Part shown: positions 59,301 through 62,772 of the stretch, piece after piece
How the letters are laid out: each line of letters starts with the position of its first letter
Numbering within the stretch: position 1 is the stretch's first letter
NCBI GenBank assembly: GCA_037367405.1
Contig: JAZKJV010003268.1
Location: 186,001 to 250,000 of the forward strand
Length of the DNA stretch: 64,000 nt
Source of the DNA: Ottelia alismoides
Lineage: Eukaryota; Streptophyta; Magnoliopsida; Alismatales; Hydrocharitaceae
Direction: 5' to 3'
Notes under the pieces: model-generated
Databases searched by the model: none
Told to the model about the DNA's origin: nothing
Seen by the model: only the letters and a program-made list of their open reading frames with translations
Position numbers and translations under genes: made by a program

Positions 59301-59465
59301 AATCCTTCTGATCCAACCATTGCTTTGCATGTAAGACCCATCTTCGAGCAAATATATCAGATACTTGTACATCAGAGATCGTTGCCGACCACATCCCCCA
59401 GCCAGGCCACGGGCATCAGGTTGATTTTGCACGTGATCAATGCTGTGTTGATTAGTTGTAAATGA
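7675..59465 (+). CDS. VCS: VARICOSE / enhancer of mRNA-decapping protein 4 (whole gene span)
   Basis: Plant EDC4 homologue, a P-body scaffold that joins DCP1/DCP2 for 5' decapping and mRNA decay. Twelve exons join in phase with GT..AG introns to about 1,327 residues, close to my recollection of the Arabidopsis protein's length (about 1,340 residues). Order: a Pro/Ala-rich N-terminus with a MHKLFKPP motif, WD40 repeats (exons 1-6, for example [49 protein letters not shown]), a Ser/acidic linker in exon 6, a coiled-coil region (exons 7-10), and the conserved C-terminal helical domain (exons 11-12, for example [20 protein letters not shown]). The start is chosen at 7675 because it opens the Pro-rich leader in frame. 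About 92% of the span is intron. The one defect is a 1-base frame break in exon 1. The gene faces the invertase tail to tail. Confidence 0.93.
8307..9372 (+). other. VCS intron 1, proximal unique part
   Basis: Starts with the GT donor of exon 1. It is T-rich as expected of plant introns. I see no coding sequence and no repeat boundary before the copia LTR at 9373. Confidence 0.6.
9373..9520 (+). repeat. 5' LTR of copia element 1
   Basis: Begins TGTTGAGATATCGG and ends TTTCCTTACA. It contains a TATA box, CTATATAAG, at 9466-9474. It aligns over its length with the LTR at 20503-20647. The following GGTATTGGTGCGAC resembles a decayed Met-tRNA primer site. Confidence 0.88.
9900..10606 (+). pseudogene. 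Copia gag, N-terminal part
   Basis: Broken frames read [14 protein letters not shown], then [13 protein letters not shown] and, after a shift, [20 protein letters not shown] and [15 protein letters not shown]. This is the UBN2/gag-polypeptide region of Ty1/copia. Stop at 10221-10223 and two frameshifts. The frame is cut at 10606 by the solo-LTR insertion and resumes at 11790. Confidence 0.85.
10613..11789. mobile_element. Solo-LTR-like insertion inside the copia gag
   Basis: A 1,177-bp block beginning TCTGTCACA and ending TGTGACAT, flanked by ATATCT at 10607-10612 and 11790-11795. The outer TGTCACA/TGTGACA pair is the usual short inverted end of plant LTRs. It contains a promoter-like TTTATAAGGAGG (about 11464) and a TTTTAATAAAGAG polyadenylation-like word (about 11544). 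It has no gag or pol. The gag reading frame runs straight from one side to the other when the block is ignored. Best read as a solo LTR, probably of a Ty3/gypsy-type element. Confidence 0.7.
11790..11974 (+). pseudogene. Copia gag, C-terminal part
   Basis: Continues the gag of 9900-10606 as [20 protein letters not shown] followed by an Arg/Gly-rich run ([14 protein letters not shown]) and the start of a zinc knuckle. It is interrupted at 11974 by a hAT MITE, after which YQKHGYP continues at about 12831. Confidence 0.8.
11975..12814. mobile_element. Nonautonomous hAT element with TAGGCG subterminal words
   Basis: The ends are CATGGATGTTAAGGCG and the inverse of CATGGTTATTAAGG. The flanks TGTAGACC (11967-11974) and CGTAGACG (12815-12822) share six of eight bases. 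Both ends carry clusters of CGCCTAGGCG. The centre has three copies of a GCATTTTGAAA-TGCGATA motif (12118-12195). It has no transposase. It interrupts the copia zinc-knuckle codons. Confidence 0.75.
12891..13255. mobile_element. Harbinger/Tourist-like MITE, 365 bp
   Basis: Terminal inverted repeats GGGTGCGTTTGGTT at both ends are flanked by the 3-bp duplication TCA (12888-12890 and 13256-13258). A WTGGAATTTGAAAAAGTGG-like motif is repeated three to four times inside (12985-13110). The 3-bp duplication and ends fit Tourist-type MITEs. It lies in the copia between gag and protease. Confidence 0.8.
13259..13455 (+). pseudogene. Copia spacer and protease start
   Basis: Reads [20 protein letters not shown] and, downstream, TEWIMDSG, the catalytic DSG of a copia aspartic protease. 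Directly after GATTCTGG the hAT end CAAGG begins, so the protease is cut at its active site. Confidence 0.82.
13456..17407 (-). mobile_element. hAT transposon with transposase, right end lost
   Basis: The left end is CAAGGTTCAGAAAGTCGG, the same class as the MITE at 22231-22730, followed by GCGGTAT-type words. The copia frame resumes at 17408. No inverted end or target duplication is seen on the right. About 60 codons of copia between the protease and the HINLLSI motif are missing. The insertion was therefore followed by a deletion that took the right hAT end and adjoining copia DNA. A GC-rich 5' leader (17110-17400) precedes the transposase. Confidence 0.8.
13808..16245 (-). pseudogene. hAT transposase (BED finger, DUF659, dimerisation domain), broken
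   Basis: The intact N-terminal part (16245-15205, 346 aa) has a BED zinc finger, [20 protein letters not shown], at about residues 40-60, and a DUF659 block with [20 protein letters not shown] and [10 protein letters not shown] before [10 protein letters not shown]. Further pieces follow after frame breaks: [12 protein letters not shown] remnants near 15120, [10 protein letters not shown] (14830), [18 protein letters not shown] (about 14700-14665), WSLFGGETP (about 14345) and an acidic tail ending near 13808. Length and order match plant hAT transposases. Several stops and shifts, or unrecognised small introns, make it probably inactive. Confidence 0.9.
17408..18720 (+). pseudogene. Copia integrase region
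   Basis: Starts [20 protein letters not shown]. Then follow the zinc-binding [14 protein letters not shown] (about 17704), a DDE core with [10 protein letters not shown] and LRSDNALEF (about 17970) and [13 protein letters not shown] (about 18075), and the C-terminal [12 protein letters not shown] and [13 protein letters not shown]. Frames change several times. A Pro-rich hinge follows (18530-18720). Confidence 0.9.
18780..20490 (+). pseudogene. Copia reverse transcriptase and RNase H
   Basis: RT begins with [20 protein letters not shown] and [13 protein letters not shown]. The catalytic box is [11 protein letters not shown] instead of YVDD (about 19540), so one catalytic aspartate is lost. 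RNase H shows [19 protein letters not shown] (about 20110) and [18 protein letters not shown] (about 20310). In-frame stops occur at about 19276, 19406 and 20178. The frame ends just before the polypurine tract. Confidence 0.9.
20503..20647 (+). repeat. 3' LTR of copia element 1
   Basis: Starts TATTGAGATATTAG (the terminal TG has become TA) and ends TTTCCTTCCA. It differs from the 5' LTR by scattered substitutions and short indels, indicating an old insertion. Confidence 0.88.
20655..21334 (+). other. VCS intron 1, spacer between copia and hAT
   Basis: No coding sequence. It holds a 58-bp tandem duplication at 21138-21253, described separately. Confidence 0.5.
21138..21253. repeat. 58-bp tandem duplication
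   Basis: Unit 1 (21138-21195) and unit 2 (21196-21253) both begin GAGGAAGAATAAAGTGGCAG and differ by only a few bases, so it is a recent duplication in intron 1. Confidence 0.85.
21735..21951. mobile_element. 217-bp hAT MITE of the GATATCG family
   Basis: Starts CATGGATATCC and ends GACCTTCCCTG. It is flanked by a perfect 8-bp duplication GTTACACA (21727-21734, 21952-21959). Nearly the whole length is made of overlapping ATATCGATA/CGATATATCG words on both strands. Confidence 0.85.
22231..22730. mobile_element. 500-bp hAT MITE of the GCGGTATG family
   Basis: Starts CAATGTTCAGGAAACCGG and ends in the inverse of CTCTGTTCATGAAAGCGG. It is flanked by a perfect 8-bp duplication CTTGTAAT (22223-22230, 22731-22738). 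GCGG/CCGC-rich words such as GGTATGCGG fill both ends with an AT-rich middle. Its ends resemble the transposase-bearing hAT at 13456-17407, which could have mobilised it. Confidence 0.85.
23400..24640 (-). pseudogene. hAT transposase remnant, C-terminal half
   Basis: On the minus strand the pieces are [20 protein letters not shown] (about 24540-24480), a degenerate [15 protein letters not shown] (about 23890-23850), then [20 protein letters not shown] (about 23820-23760), and an acidic tail (GNVDEDVL). These belong to the dimerisation region of plant hAT transposases. The N-terminal BED/DUF659 part is not recognisable. Confidence 0.75.
25090..25274. repeat. Fragment of the CGAAATTTCGG hAT MITE
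   Basis: Matches the complete MITE at 40226-40431 along its right two thirds, including the right end GACATTTAAGGCCTTG. The left end is missing or diverged. Confidence 0.7.
25776..28300 (+). other. VCS intron 1, distal part without recognised genes
   Basis: Mixed AT-rich DNA. A GTGATGGTTGGTGA-type G/T-rich tract covers 27050-27560. Short open frames at 26420-26746 and 27505-27744 (minus) match nothing I know. A small hairpin-prone A/T block lies at 28120-28240. Confidence 0.5.
28300..28440 (-). mobile_element. tRNA-headed SINE, partial copy
   Basis: On the minus strand a B-box-like GGTTCAAATCC is followed by the LINE-derived GTTGTGTTAGGTAGCCGATG and, after a short break, the RTE tail words AAGAATCCATGCAGCCGAT. 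The 3' (TTG)n end is lost. It belongs to the same family as 58045-58226. It lies about 420 bp before exon 2 of VCS. Confidence 0.7.
28863..28912 (+). CDS. VCS: VCS exon 2
   Basis: A 50-bp exon coding [16 protein letters not shown] plus two bases of a Ser codon. The acceptor is TGTTCCAG at 28862 and the donor is AG|GTATTT. It follows exon 1 in phase after a 20.6-kb intron, continuing the WD40 strand [15 protein letters not shown]. Confidence 0.93.
29000..29156 (+). CDS. VCS: VCS exon 3
   Basis: Completes the split Ser codon and reads [20 protein letters not shown] to the conserved [10 protein letters not shown]. The acceptor is CTACAG and the donor is CAA|GTAATT. The WD40 region continues. 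Intron 2 is only 87 bp. Confidence 0.93.
29272..29490 (+). CDS. VCS: VCS exon 4
   Basis: Reads [20 protein letters not shown], then [20 protein letters not shown] and [14 protein letters not shown], all highly characteristic of plant VARICOSE. The acceptor is TTTTGCAG and the donor is ACG|GTTTGT. Phase 0 at both ends. Confidence 0.94.
29491..31180 (+). other. VCS intron 4, first part
   Basis: AT-rich intron sequence. The stretch 30290-30660 has CACCTC/GAGGTG words in both orientations, suggesting a decayed hAT-type repeat, but ends and target duplication could not be set. No coding sequence. Confidence 0.45.
31200..31435 (+). repeat. 5' fragment of the RTE LINE
   Basis: Matches the 5' part of the full RTE at 41720-45032: AACATGGATTTGAGCAAACA, then GTTGGGGCATTCCCTACT, then TGCAAATGTTCTCGCATGAG and AATAAGCTAGTTCCGCTGCA. 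It contains one unit of the 81-bp repeat found twice in the full copy. The endonuclease region is absent. Confidence 0.8.
31882..32349 (+). repeat. 5' LTR of the young nonautonomous element
   Basis: Starts TGATGCAGCGTG and ends TTTTGCATCA. It has a clear TATA box, CCTATATAAAGGG, near 32113-32125, and a pyrimidine-rich CTCTCTATTTTCTCTCCTCT leader region. It differs from the 3' copy at only a handful of positions. Confidence 0.9.
32364..33212 (+). CDS. Gag-like proline-rich protein of the young LTR element
   Basis: A 282-aa frame opens 1 bp after the primer site (ATGGCAACC, overlapping the usual start context in such elements). Residues 1-45 include [16 protein letters not shown] and a basic run [12 protein letters not shown]. 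Residues 55-100 are acidic and helical. From about residue 100 to the end it is extremely Pro-rich. The N-terminal part could bind nucleic acid as gag proteins do, but I recognise no gag domain with certainty. A C-rich run at 33181-33197 is prone to length errors, so the true C-terminus is uncertain. Confidence 0.5.
   Translation: MATESSLRFDDPVTYWKMQFDLSCLSHDSRIRVRRHKFKRRLDSSLKVQEWLDTQIDEDLAVHDEKLVVNEESAAVPAVLEKKIEETMAVPKVSGQAPSPPASPMAAPTLPAVSPANRPSPQPRDSLPQPRQSQPNPQPRQHLPPPPQSWQPRTQHPPAPPPLSPAPPPPGTNPPLPTPPPHPAIPRPLPRHPPFPATPCASPSPDPTRPRRLPSPLPSPPADLPPPFFSPWPAHPQATIPARPTAPPPTPDSLPHLSPPGYPLSRALLAQLSPPPPPTNRR
33938..34404 (+). repeat. 3' LTR of the young nonautonomous element
   Basis: Starts TGATGCAGCGTG right after the purine tract and ends TTTTGCATCA, followed by the AGTGG duplication. 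A TATA box and AATTAATTAG-type AT blocks lie at the same positions as in the 5' copy. Confidence 0.9.
35081..35533 (-). repeat. 5' LTR of the older minus-strand element
   Basis: On the minus strand this 453-bp LTR begins TGACGCAGCGTGC and ends TTTGCATCA. It shares layout with the young LTRs (TGA(T/C)GCAGCGTG start, GAGATCACATGTGATCTC palindrome versus GAGATCGCCTGTGATCTC) but is strongly diverged. Confidence 0.75.
35534..38417 (+). other. VCS intron 4, distal part without recognised genes
   Basis: Contains several short open frames, including a 62-codon one at 36610-36798 whose reading ([20 protein letters not shown]) looks protein-like but matches nothing I know. Three diverged copies of a 48-52 bp unit with ATATTTG(T/A)AAACC lie at 37217-37335. 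A GTGGTATGTAG hAT-like end appears near 37750 without a partner. Confidence 0.45.
38418..38546 (+). CDS. VCS: VCS exon 5
   Basis: 129 bp coding [20 protein letters not shown] to HIVLITA, the next WD40 blade. The acceptor is GTGCAG and the donor is GCG|GTATGA. Phase 0 on both sides. It is isolated by 8.9 kb and 11.9 kb introns. Confidence 0.93.
38972..39288 (+). pseudogene. RTE LINE endonuclease fragment (left part)
   Basis: Closely matches 42250-42560 of the full RTE (GGTTGTTCATAAGGATTTGA, ATCTCAGTTTATGCACTAC). It is cut at about 39288 by copia 2 and continues at 46052. Confidence 0.85.
39590..39830 (-). pseudogene. Copia 2 reverse transcriptase, N-terminal piece
   Basis: Reads [20 protein letters not shown] and [20 protein letters not shown], the opening motif of copia RT. 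The sequence then ends abruptly, only about 150 bp from the 3' LTR. Confidence 0.85.
40226..40431. mobile_element. 206-bp hAT MITE of the CGAAATTTCGG family
   Basis: Starts CATGGCCTCAAATTTC and ends in the inverse of CAAGGCCATAAATG. It is flanked by a perfect 8-bp duplication GTATTGTT (40218-40225, 40432-40439). The inside is made of GACCGAAATGACCGAAAT-type words. It is nested in copia 2. Confidence 0.88.
40443..41158 (-). pseudogene. Copia 2 integrase region
   Basis: Minus-strand pieces read [19 protein letters not shown] (zinc-binding end), [25 protein letters not shown] and [10 protein letters not shown], then [19 protein letters not shown]. This is a typical copia integrase with shifts. 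It is cut at 41158 by the hAT element just after the CEPC motif. Confidence 0.87.
41720..45032 (+). mobile_element. Full-length RTE-clade LINE, 3.3 kb
   Basis: Flanked by a perfect 18-bp direct repeat, GTGTTTATTTTCAAACTT (41702-41719 and 45033-45050). The 3' end has the plant RTE tail TGGGAAAAGGCTTTG followed by (TTG)n. The 5' leader has GTTGCGCGTTAGGTAGCC. An 81-bp direct repeat (about 41979-42140) lies in the 5' coding area. The complete ends suggest true target-primed reverse transcription, and the single ORF has only four lesions, so it is fairly young. Confidence 0.93.
41850..45003 (+). pseudogene. RTE endonuclease and reverse transcriptase ORF, four lesions
   Basis: One frame runs from 41850. 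The APE-type endonuclease starts [20 protein letters not shown] with [14 protein letters not shown] and [13 protein letters not shown] follows with [45 protein letters not shown] and the catalytic FADD (about 44235). The C-terminal block reads [14 protein letters not shown] and [11 protein letters not shown], then [13 protein letters not shown] in another frame. Lesions: TAA at 42984, TGA at 43533, TGA at 43998 (a CGA-to-TGA type change) and a one-base shift near 44840-44851. It probably moved both itself and the SINEs in this genome before decaying. Confidence 0.93.
46052..46160 (+). pseudogene. RTE LINE endonuclease fragment (right part)
   Basis: ATTTGCATATGTGGAGATCT and TAATGGACATCTGGGAACA correspond to 42562-42600 of the full RTE ([13 protein letters not shown]). 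It continues the fragment at 38972-39288 across copia 2, then becomes unrecognisable. Confidence 0.75.
46463..46516 (-). repeat. RTE/SINE 3' tail fragment
   Basis: CAACAACAACAAAGCCTTTT followed by TCACATTAAGTTGGGTCGGC is the inverse of the RTE tail, with its (TTG)n end at the left. Only the last 50 bp or so is present. Confidence 0.75.
46768..47845. repeat. Tandem duplication, unit 1 (Mutator-like left half with GC-rich cargo)
   Basis: Begins TGAGAAACCTTAATACACTG. At 46956-46964 is TTAATAGAA, then the terminal repeat GGAATTTTTACACCCATAAC. From 47205 on it is a very C-rich block with repeated GAGCTGAAGGCTCC and TCCTCCCCTGCTCGCC words. The same order recurs 1,087 bp later. This unit has no right-hand terminal repeat. 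Confidence 0.8.
47855..48740. repeat. Tandem duplication, unit 2
   Basis: Repeats unit 1 from TGAGAAACCTTAATACACTG through the C-rich block, with roughly a few per cent differences and a shorter C-rich part. It runs into the right-hand terminal repeat at 48806-48885. Confidence 0.82.
48052..48885. mobile_element. Mutator-like element with long terminal repeats and GC-rich cargo
   Basis: About 80-bp terminal inverted repeats, GGGATTTTTACACCCATAAC at the left (48052-48131) and its inverse at the right (48806-48885). They are flanked by TTAATAGAA (48043-48051) and TTAATAAAA (48886-48894), a 9-bp duplication with one mismatch. Long TIRs plus 9-bp duplication define the Mutator superfamily. The GC-rich inside (48280-48740) has Pro/Ser/Ala-rich open frames such as [20 protein letters not shown] repeats but no known domain. 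It could be a Pack-MULE type capture. Confidence 0.82.
48895..50404 (+). other. VCS intron 5, distal unique part
   Basis: T-rich intron sequence running to the acceptor TTTTTCAG. An open frame at 49480-49764 ([20 protein letters not shown]) has no family I recognise. Nothing else is supported. Confidence 0.5.
50405..51955 (+). CDS. VCS: VCS exon 6
   Basis: The largest exon, 1,551 bp and 517 codons with no break. It starts [20 protein letters not shown] and continues through [25 protein letters not shown] and [20 protein letters not shown], the end of the propeller. Then follows a Ser/acidic, low-complexity linker of about 340 residues with [12 protein letters not shown] near the end. It closes [10 protein letters not shown] at the donor AAG|GTGAGT. 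The linker is typically poorly conserved between plants. Confidence 0.95.
52022..52930. mobile_element. Nonautonomous hAT element of the GAGGCG family, 909 bp
   Basis: Starts CAAGGCTTTAAAAACG and ends in the inverse of CACGGCTTTAAAAACGCG. It is flanked by a perfect 8-bp duplication CATACAAT (52014-52021, 52931-52938). GAGGCG/TAAGCCTCGAGG words sit at both ends around an AT-rich middle. It inserted only 67 bp inside intron 6 from the exon 6 donor. Confidence 0.92.
52939..53656 (+). other. VCS intron 6, unrecognised stretch
   Basis: T-rich intron DNA with no coding sequence or repeat ends that I can support. Confidence 0.5.
53657..54069. repeat. Tandem duplication with an RTE-tail insertion in copy 2
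   Basis: Copy 1 (53657-53810) and copy 2 (53838-54069) both contain TTGGATCTATGCTGGGTT, AAGATGCACAGATCCAT, TTTCTGTTATTTGTTTGGT and TTGAACATTTGATACCCTCT. Copy 2 has about 70 extra bases after GATCCATATAG that read like the RTE/SINE tail (CCACTTAAAGTGGGAGAAGG, CTTAGTTGTTGTT). Confidence 0.75.
54500..55170. mobile_element. Probable hAT element of the GACTAGTC family
   Basis: CAAGGTTGCAGAAGTC at 54500 is matched by its inverse GACTTTTGCAACCTTG at 55018-55033. Words such as GGCGACTAATCAG and CTGACTAGTCAGCCCGAGTAG lie near both ends. No 8-bp duplication matches these ends, so boundaries are uncertain. The right-hand words run to about 55160, roughly 80 bp before exon 7. Confidence 0.6.
55242..55601 (+). 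CDS. VCS: VCS exon 7
   Basis: 120 codons starting [20 protein letters not shown], then [20 protein letters not shown] and ALWARFQED. This is the start of the helical, coiled-coil part used by EDC4 proteins for self-association. The acceptor is TTACAG and the donor is CAG|GTACCA. Confidence 0.94.
55668..55787 (+). CDS. VCS: VCS exon 8
   Basis: 40 codons, [20 protein letters not shown] to [11 protein letters not shown]. The acceptor is TTCGCAG and the donor is CAG|GTACTG. Heptad-like coiled coil continues from exon 7. Intron 7 is 66 bp. Confidence 0.93.
56081..56251 (+). CDS. VCS: VCS exon 9
   Basis: 57 codons, [20 protein letters not shown] to [11 protein letters not shown]. The acceptor is TTATGCAG and the donor is AGG|GTATGA. 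Contains the family motif [10 protein letters not shown]. Confidence 0.94.
56252..57085 (+). other. VCS intron 9
   Basis: 834 bp of T-rich intron between good GT and AG sites. No repeat or coding sequence was recognised. Confidence 0.6.
57086..57244 (+). CDS. VCS: VCS exon 10
   Basis: 53 codons, [20 protein letters not shown] to [10 protein letters not shown]. The acceptor is TTTTCAG and the donor is GTG|GTAATA. The join to exon 11 gives LPV-AEVPVDP, slightly shorter than relatives that have a few extra residues here. Confidence 0.92.
57367..57492 (+). CDS. VCS: VCS exon 11
   Basis: 42 codons, [20 protein letters not shown] to [10 protein letters not shown]. This begins the conserved C-terminal alpha-helical repeat domain of EDC4 proteins. 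The acceptor is TTGCAG and the donor is CAG|GTATAT. Confidence 0.94.
57655..57820 (+). mobile_element. RTE-derived SINE body without tRNA head, plus strand
   Basis: TTGCGTTAGGTAGTTGACGG leads to AACATGGATTTGAGCAAGAA and CCATGTAGCCGACCCTACTT. A second tail copy follows, ending GGGAAAAGGCTTTGTTGTTG. It is nearly identical to the inverse of the copy at 58045-58226, but the tRNA-like head is missing and the tail is duplicated. Confidence 0.8.
58045..58226 (-). mobile_element. tRNA-headed SINE with RTE-derived body
   Basis: Read on the minus strand: an A-box-like TGGTCTAGTGGTAG (about 58218-58205), a B-box GGTTCAAATCC (about 58176-58166), then GTTGCGTTAGGTAGTCGACG and AACATGGATTTGAGCAAGAA, both from the 5' leader of the RTE LINE, and finally CCATGTAGCCGACCCTACTT from the RTE 3' end. 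The head is pol III type. The tail would let the RTE enzyme copy it. The (TTG)n end is missing here. It lies in VCS intron 11. Confidence 0.85.
58227..59156 (+). other. VCS intron 11, distal part
   Basis: T-rich intron running to the acceptor CTTCCCAG. No gene or repeat was recognised. Confidence 0.55.
59157..59465 (+). CDS. VCS: VCS exon 12 (terminal)
   Basis: Reads [60 protein letters not shown] and [16 protein letters not shown] before TGA at 59463-59465. This is the near-invariant C-terminus of plant VARICOSE proteins. The 3' UTR follows with T-rich sequence and no canonical AATAAA close by. Confidence 0.96.
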   Translation, partial: VDLQGICLMVPLPLSQGVLLALFQQLACDLGKDTSQKLAWMTEVATVINPSDPTIALHVRPIFEQIYQILVHQRSLPTTSPSQATGIRLILHVINAVLISCK

Positions 59466-60888
59466 AATCCGTCCATCCACAATTTGTCATTTCCATCTTT
59501 TTTGTACGTTGGCGTCAGGGTTTTCATTGGCCTTGCTGTCCATGTCTGTATAGAGTAATTTGTAAAGGAGGATTGACGGCTTTTTGCTGTGTAAAATTAA
59601 GCTTTAGCTGCACCTCGAAGTATTTTTTTCTCTTTTGATAATTCTTGCCTGCTTGAGCTTTAACTGCGTCGGCGTCGGAAAACATTATTGGACATTAAGT
59701 GCTGAAAAGAGTTTGTCTTTGGTGGTTGTAGACAAGCTTTTTAGAAGTTTTTACTTTGATTTGCTATGCGATTCTGCTGGATTTCCCTTGTTTCCTGGTG
59801 CAGGCATACTTTACGCCGAGATCAGGCACCTACTTGCCAGTGAAATTTTGGATTTTTGCGGCGCATTCTATTACCAGTAGTTAGAAGCTTTGTGGGAGAC
59901 CGGGCTACAATACAGGTGATGTATACTGGACAGTATATAGTGGTCAGGTTCCTCGTTGATGTTTGATGTAAGATGGTCTCTTCCCAGCTTGAAGAAGTTG
60001 CGTGGCAGCGACCTACACTAGAGGGCACAACTTAGTGCTGCTGCATGTCAAGGGAGACACTCACGCGAACTCAGCACTCATTGTTGAAGAGTGCATGACA
60101 TGGGATCATAGTAAGTCCTGGTTGAGTGATGGTGATTGTACACGTGAACTTTTCGTGTCAAAACTATCCTAGAGAAGAAACAGTTCAAGGAAGGATGATA
60201 GACTGAGAGAGGAACTCGACCTGCAACTTGATACGTGTTTTCACCCAATCCTTGGGAGGGGAGGACACATCCGTCAAACCGACTTGATTCTTCCAAAGCA
60301 GAGAAGAATGACGATCTTACAGTGAGACCGTTATGAGAAGAGTTAAAATGCCTTTCTGGTCCATTGATGTTGACAAAGCACCCTTGATAAGTATGGACGG
60401 TGAGTTGAATCGCACATTCCTCGTGCTGTTGCTTGTGTCTAGTTGTGCGTTCTACTTACTGATCCCTCCATGTAAGTTGACAGGACCCGGGGATGCATGA
60501 AACCTGGATGGTCTTGACAAGGAAGAAGCCAGTCTAACACTCAGACTAGCGAACACCTTAACTATTATTGCATAGAGGACATGGAGCATATATATGGACT
60601 ATTGATGGTGATAACATAAGTGGTCACCTAACTAGGATAGTGAACCTTCGGAAATGAGGCACATCACGGATTGAACCCGCTATATTGTTCTAGCATAATG
60701 CCGAATGAAATGGATAACCAATCCTAAGAGATTTTTGCACACATACCTATTTGCCAATAGTTATAAAGAATTTATTAGCATGAGAGTATCGAACCTATAT
60801 TTCTAAATTTGTATTTATTCTACCTCCTAAACTAACTTAATAAAATTCATGAAGAAATGCATTTATATTTCTTATATGATTATTTAAA
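59466..60888. other. VCS 3' UTR and intergenic spacer
   Basis: The first 200-300 bp probably hold the VCS 3' UTR (T-rich, TTTTGTACG, TTTGTAAAGG). The rest shows short unrelated frames (for example 60078-60296 minus) with no family match. No transposon ends were found. Confidence 0.5.
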
Positions 60889-61275
60889 GGAAAAAATAGG
60901 GCTGCCCCTTGCGGGCAGCCAACATGGCTGCTCCGCTCCATTTTTTCCACAATTTTTTTTATTTTTATGAAAAAGTTCACCATGTATATTCATCTATATA
61001 TCCCTCCTACATGCCATTCGAATTTCGTTAGAAACAGAGACTCTACAACCTCCATCCAGACAATCATTTTTTAACAGTCGCATGATTTTTTAAATCGATC
61101 CTATTTGGATGGAGGCCGTACGAGTCTCTGTTTCTGATGAAATTTGAATGATATATAGGAGAGATATATAGATGAATATACATGGTGAAATTTTCCAAAA
61201 AATAAAAAAAATTGCGGAAAAAACGGGGCGAGGCAACCATGTTGGCTGCTCGCAAGGGGCAGCCCCATCAAACCC
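60889..61275. mobile_element. Mutator-like foldback MITE, copy C
   Basis: 387 bp with inverted ends around GGGCTGCCCCTTGCG. Internal arms have GAAACAGAGACTCTACAACC and the inverse of GGCCGTACGAGTCTCTG. It is flanked by a perfect 9-bp duplication TTATTTAAA (60880-60888, 61276-61284), which places the family in Mutator. Same design as 4958-5330 and 5370-5709. Confidence 0.85.
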
Positions 61276-61284
61276 TTATTTAAA

Positions 61285-62550
61285 TCAGAAGATATTAAAT
61301 TATCAAATTTAAAAACTTAATCATAGAAAAATTAAAATGATTTATTCATATGTATAAAACAGCTTTTTTGCCCCTATTTAATTATCAAGTTACTACACTA
61401 ATTATGTCATTATTTAGTATTATATTATATACCGATATTTAGATACTTTTATTATCTTTATTTTGAACCATGATCATATGGTATTTTAACATTTGTGCCT
61501 CTTTCACCTTCTACAAATAGTCTGAATCCCATGTATCTTTTGCAATAACACTTGTGCCCTTGTATTCTCACAAAATTCACAACATTACTTTCTTGTAATG
61601 TAATATACGCGACTATGGAAGTATAATACCAAGAACTTCACAAGAATATAGGGGCACACGTGTTATTGCATCTTCTACGCGGTAAGTCGAGAGAAGCATG
61701 CTCTAAGACGTTATAGTCCCAGGTAATCAATTATATCTTTTGAATGATAATCTCAACAGAATAGTTTGATTTTTTTCCTCTCAAAATACACTTTAAAGGT
61801 ATTTGATCTAAAACTTAATAGTTGTTTTCATATTTTATACCATCAGGCTGAACATTCAATTGATGTAATTGCGGGTGTTCTTTTAAACTCTTTTGCAGGT
61901 CTCCCATCTATTTTAATTTTGATTGCAAATATCTTATTTTACATATTTTTATTTGTTAGTTTATTTTTTGTGAGCCTGCATCATACTTAGCTTAATGCAA
62001 TTTGGAAGTTTTCTGATCCAATTATCACTTTCCATGATCAATTTATTATATGCAGTAAATCTATGCATTGTCCTTTTGAATTTATCAATGAATCTATTTT
62101 TAAACATAAGTCATTGTCATTTTTAATTTTCTAATTTAAACAATTAGTTTGAATGTCGAAGTCATTGTCGTTTTTGATTTTCTATTTTAAAACTATTAGT
62201 TGGAATGTTGAATTTGTCTATTGGATAAGTATTTGTTGCCCTCCTGAAATTCTCAACGAATAACTATTTGTTGCAATATTTAATTTCAATGAATAACTAT
62301 TGGTTGTCAAATAACTAACAATGACTAAGAATATAACGCTACCAATTACTAATTCAACACCATATCGATGATTTATTTATTGGCTTCACATATATGTTGT
62401 TTTGCTACATTTCGTTGTTGTGATTCTTCTTTACATGGAAATGAAAAATTAAAAGCAGCAATTGGATATTAAAGATAATTGTCAATTGCCCTCACAATTT
62501 TACAGTATATGCACAACAATGTTTCATTTGCAGCAAATCGTTTTTCGAAG
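61285..62550. other. AT-rich intergenic DNA
   Basis: Very AT-rich, with a repeated motif TCATTGTC(G/A)TTTTT(A/G)ATTTTCTA at 62112-62185 and GAATAACTATT(T/G)GTTG at 62260-62308. No genes seen. Confidence 0.5.
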
Positions 62551-62772
62551 CATGGGATCAAATTTCGCAGAGCCGAATTTCTGCCGAATTTCGATTTCAG
62601 CATGTGACCGAAATTCAGTCAAAATGGACTATATCGATCGAAATTTGGAGGCTCCAGTTTAAAAGTCGACTGAAATGAACAAAATTTTGGTCGAATTTTG
62701 ACTGAATTTTAGCCGAAATTTCGTTTCGATTGGTCAACGAAATGGTGATCGAAATTGAAATTTGATACCATG
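62551..62772. mobile_element. 222-bp hAT MITE-like element, CGAAATTTCG family
   Basis: Starts CATGGGATCAAATTTCG and ends in the inverse of CATGGTATCAAATTTC. The inside is full of CGAAATT, GACCGAAAT and GTCGAATTT words. The 8-bp flanks do not match, so the target duplication has decayed or the ends are slightly off. Confidence 0.7.
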
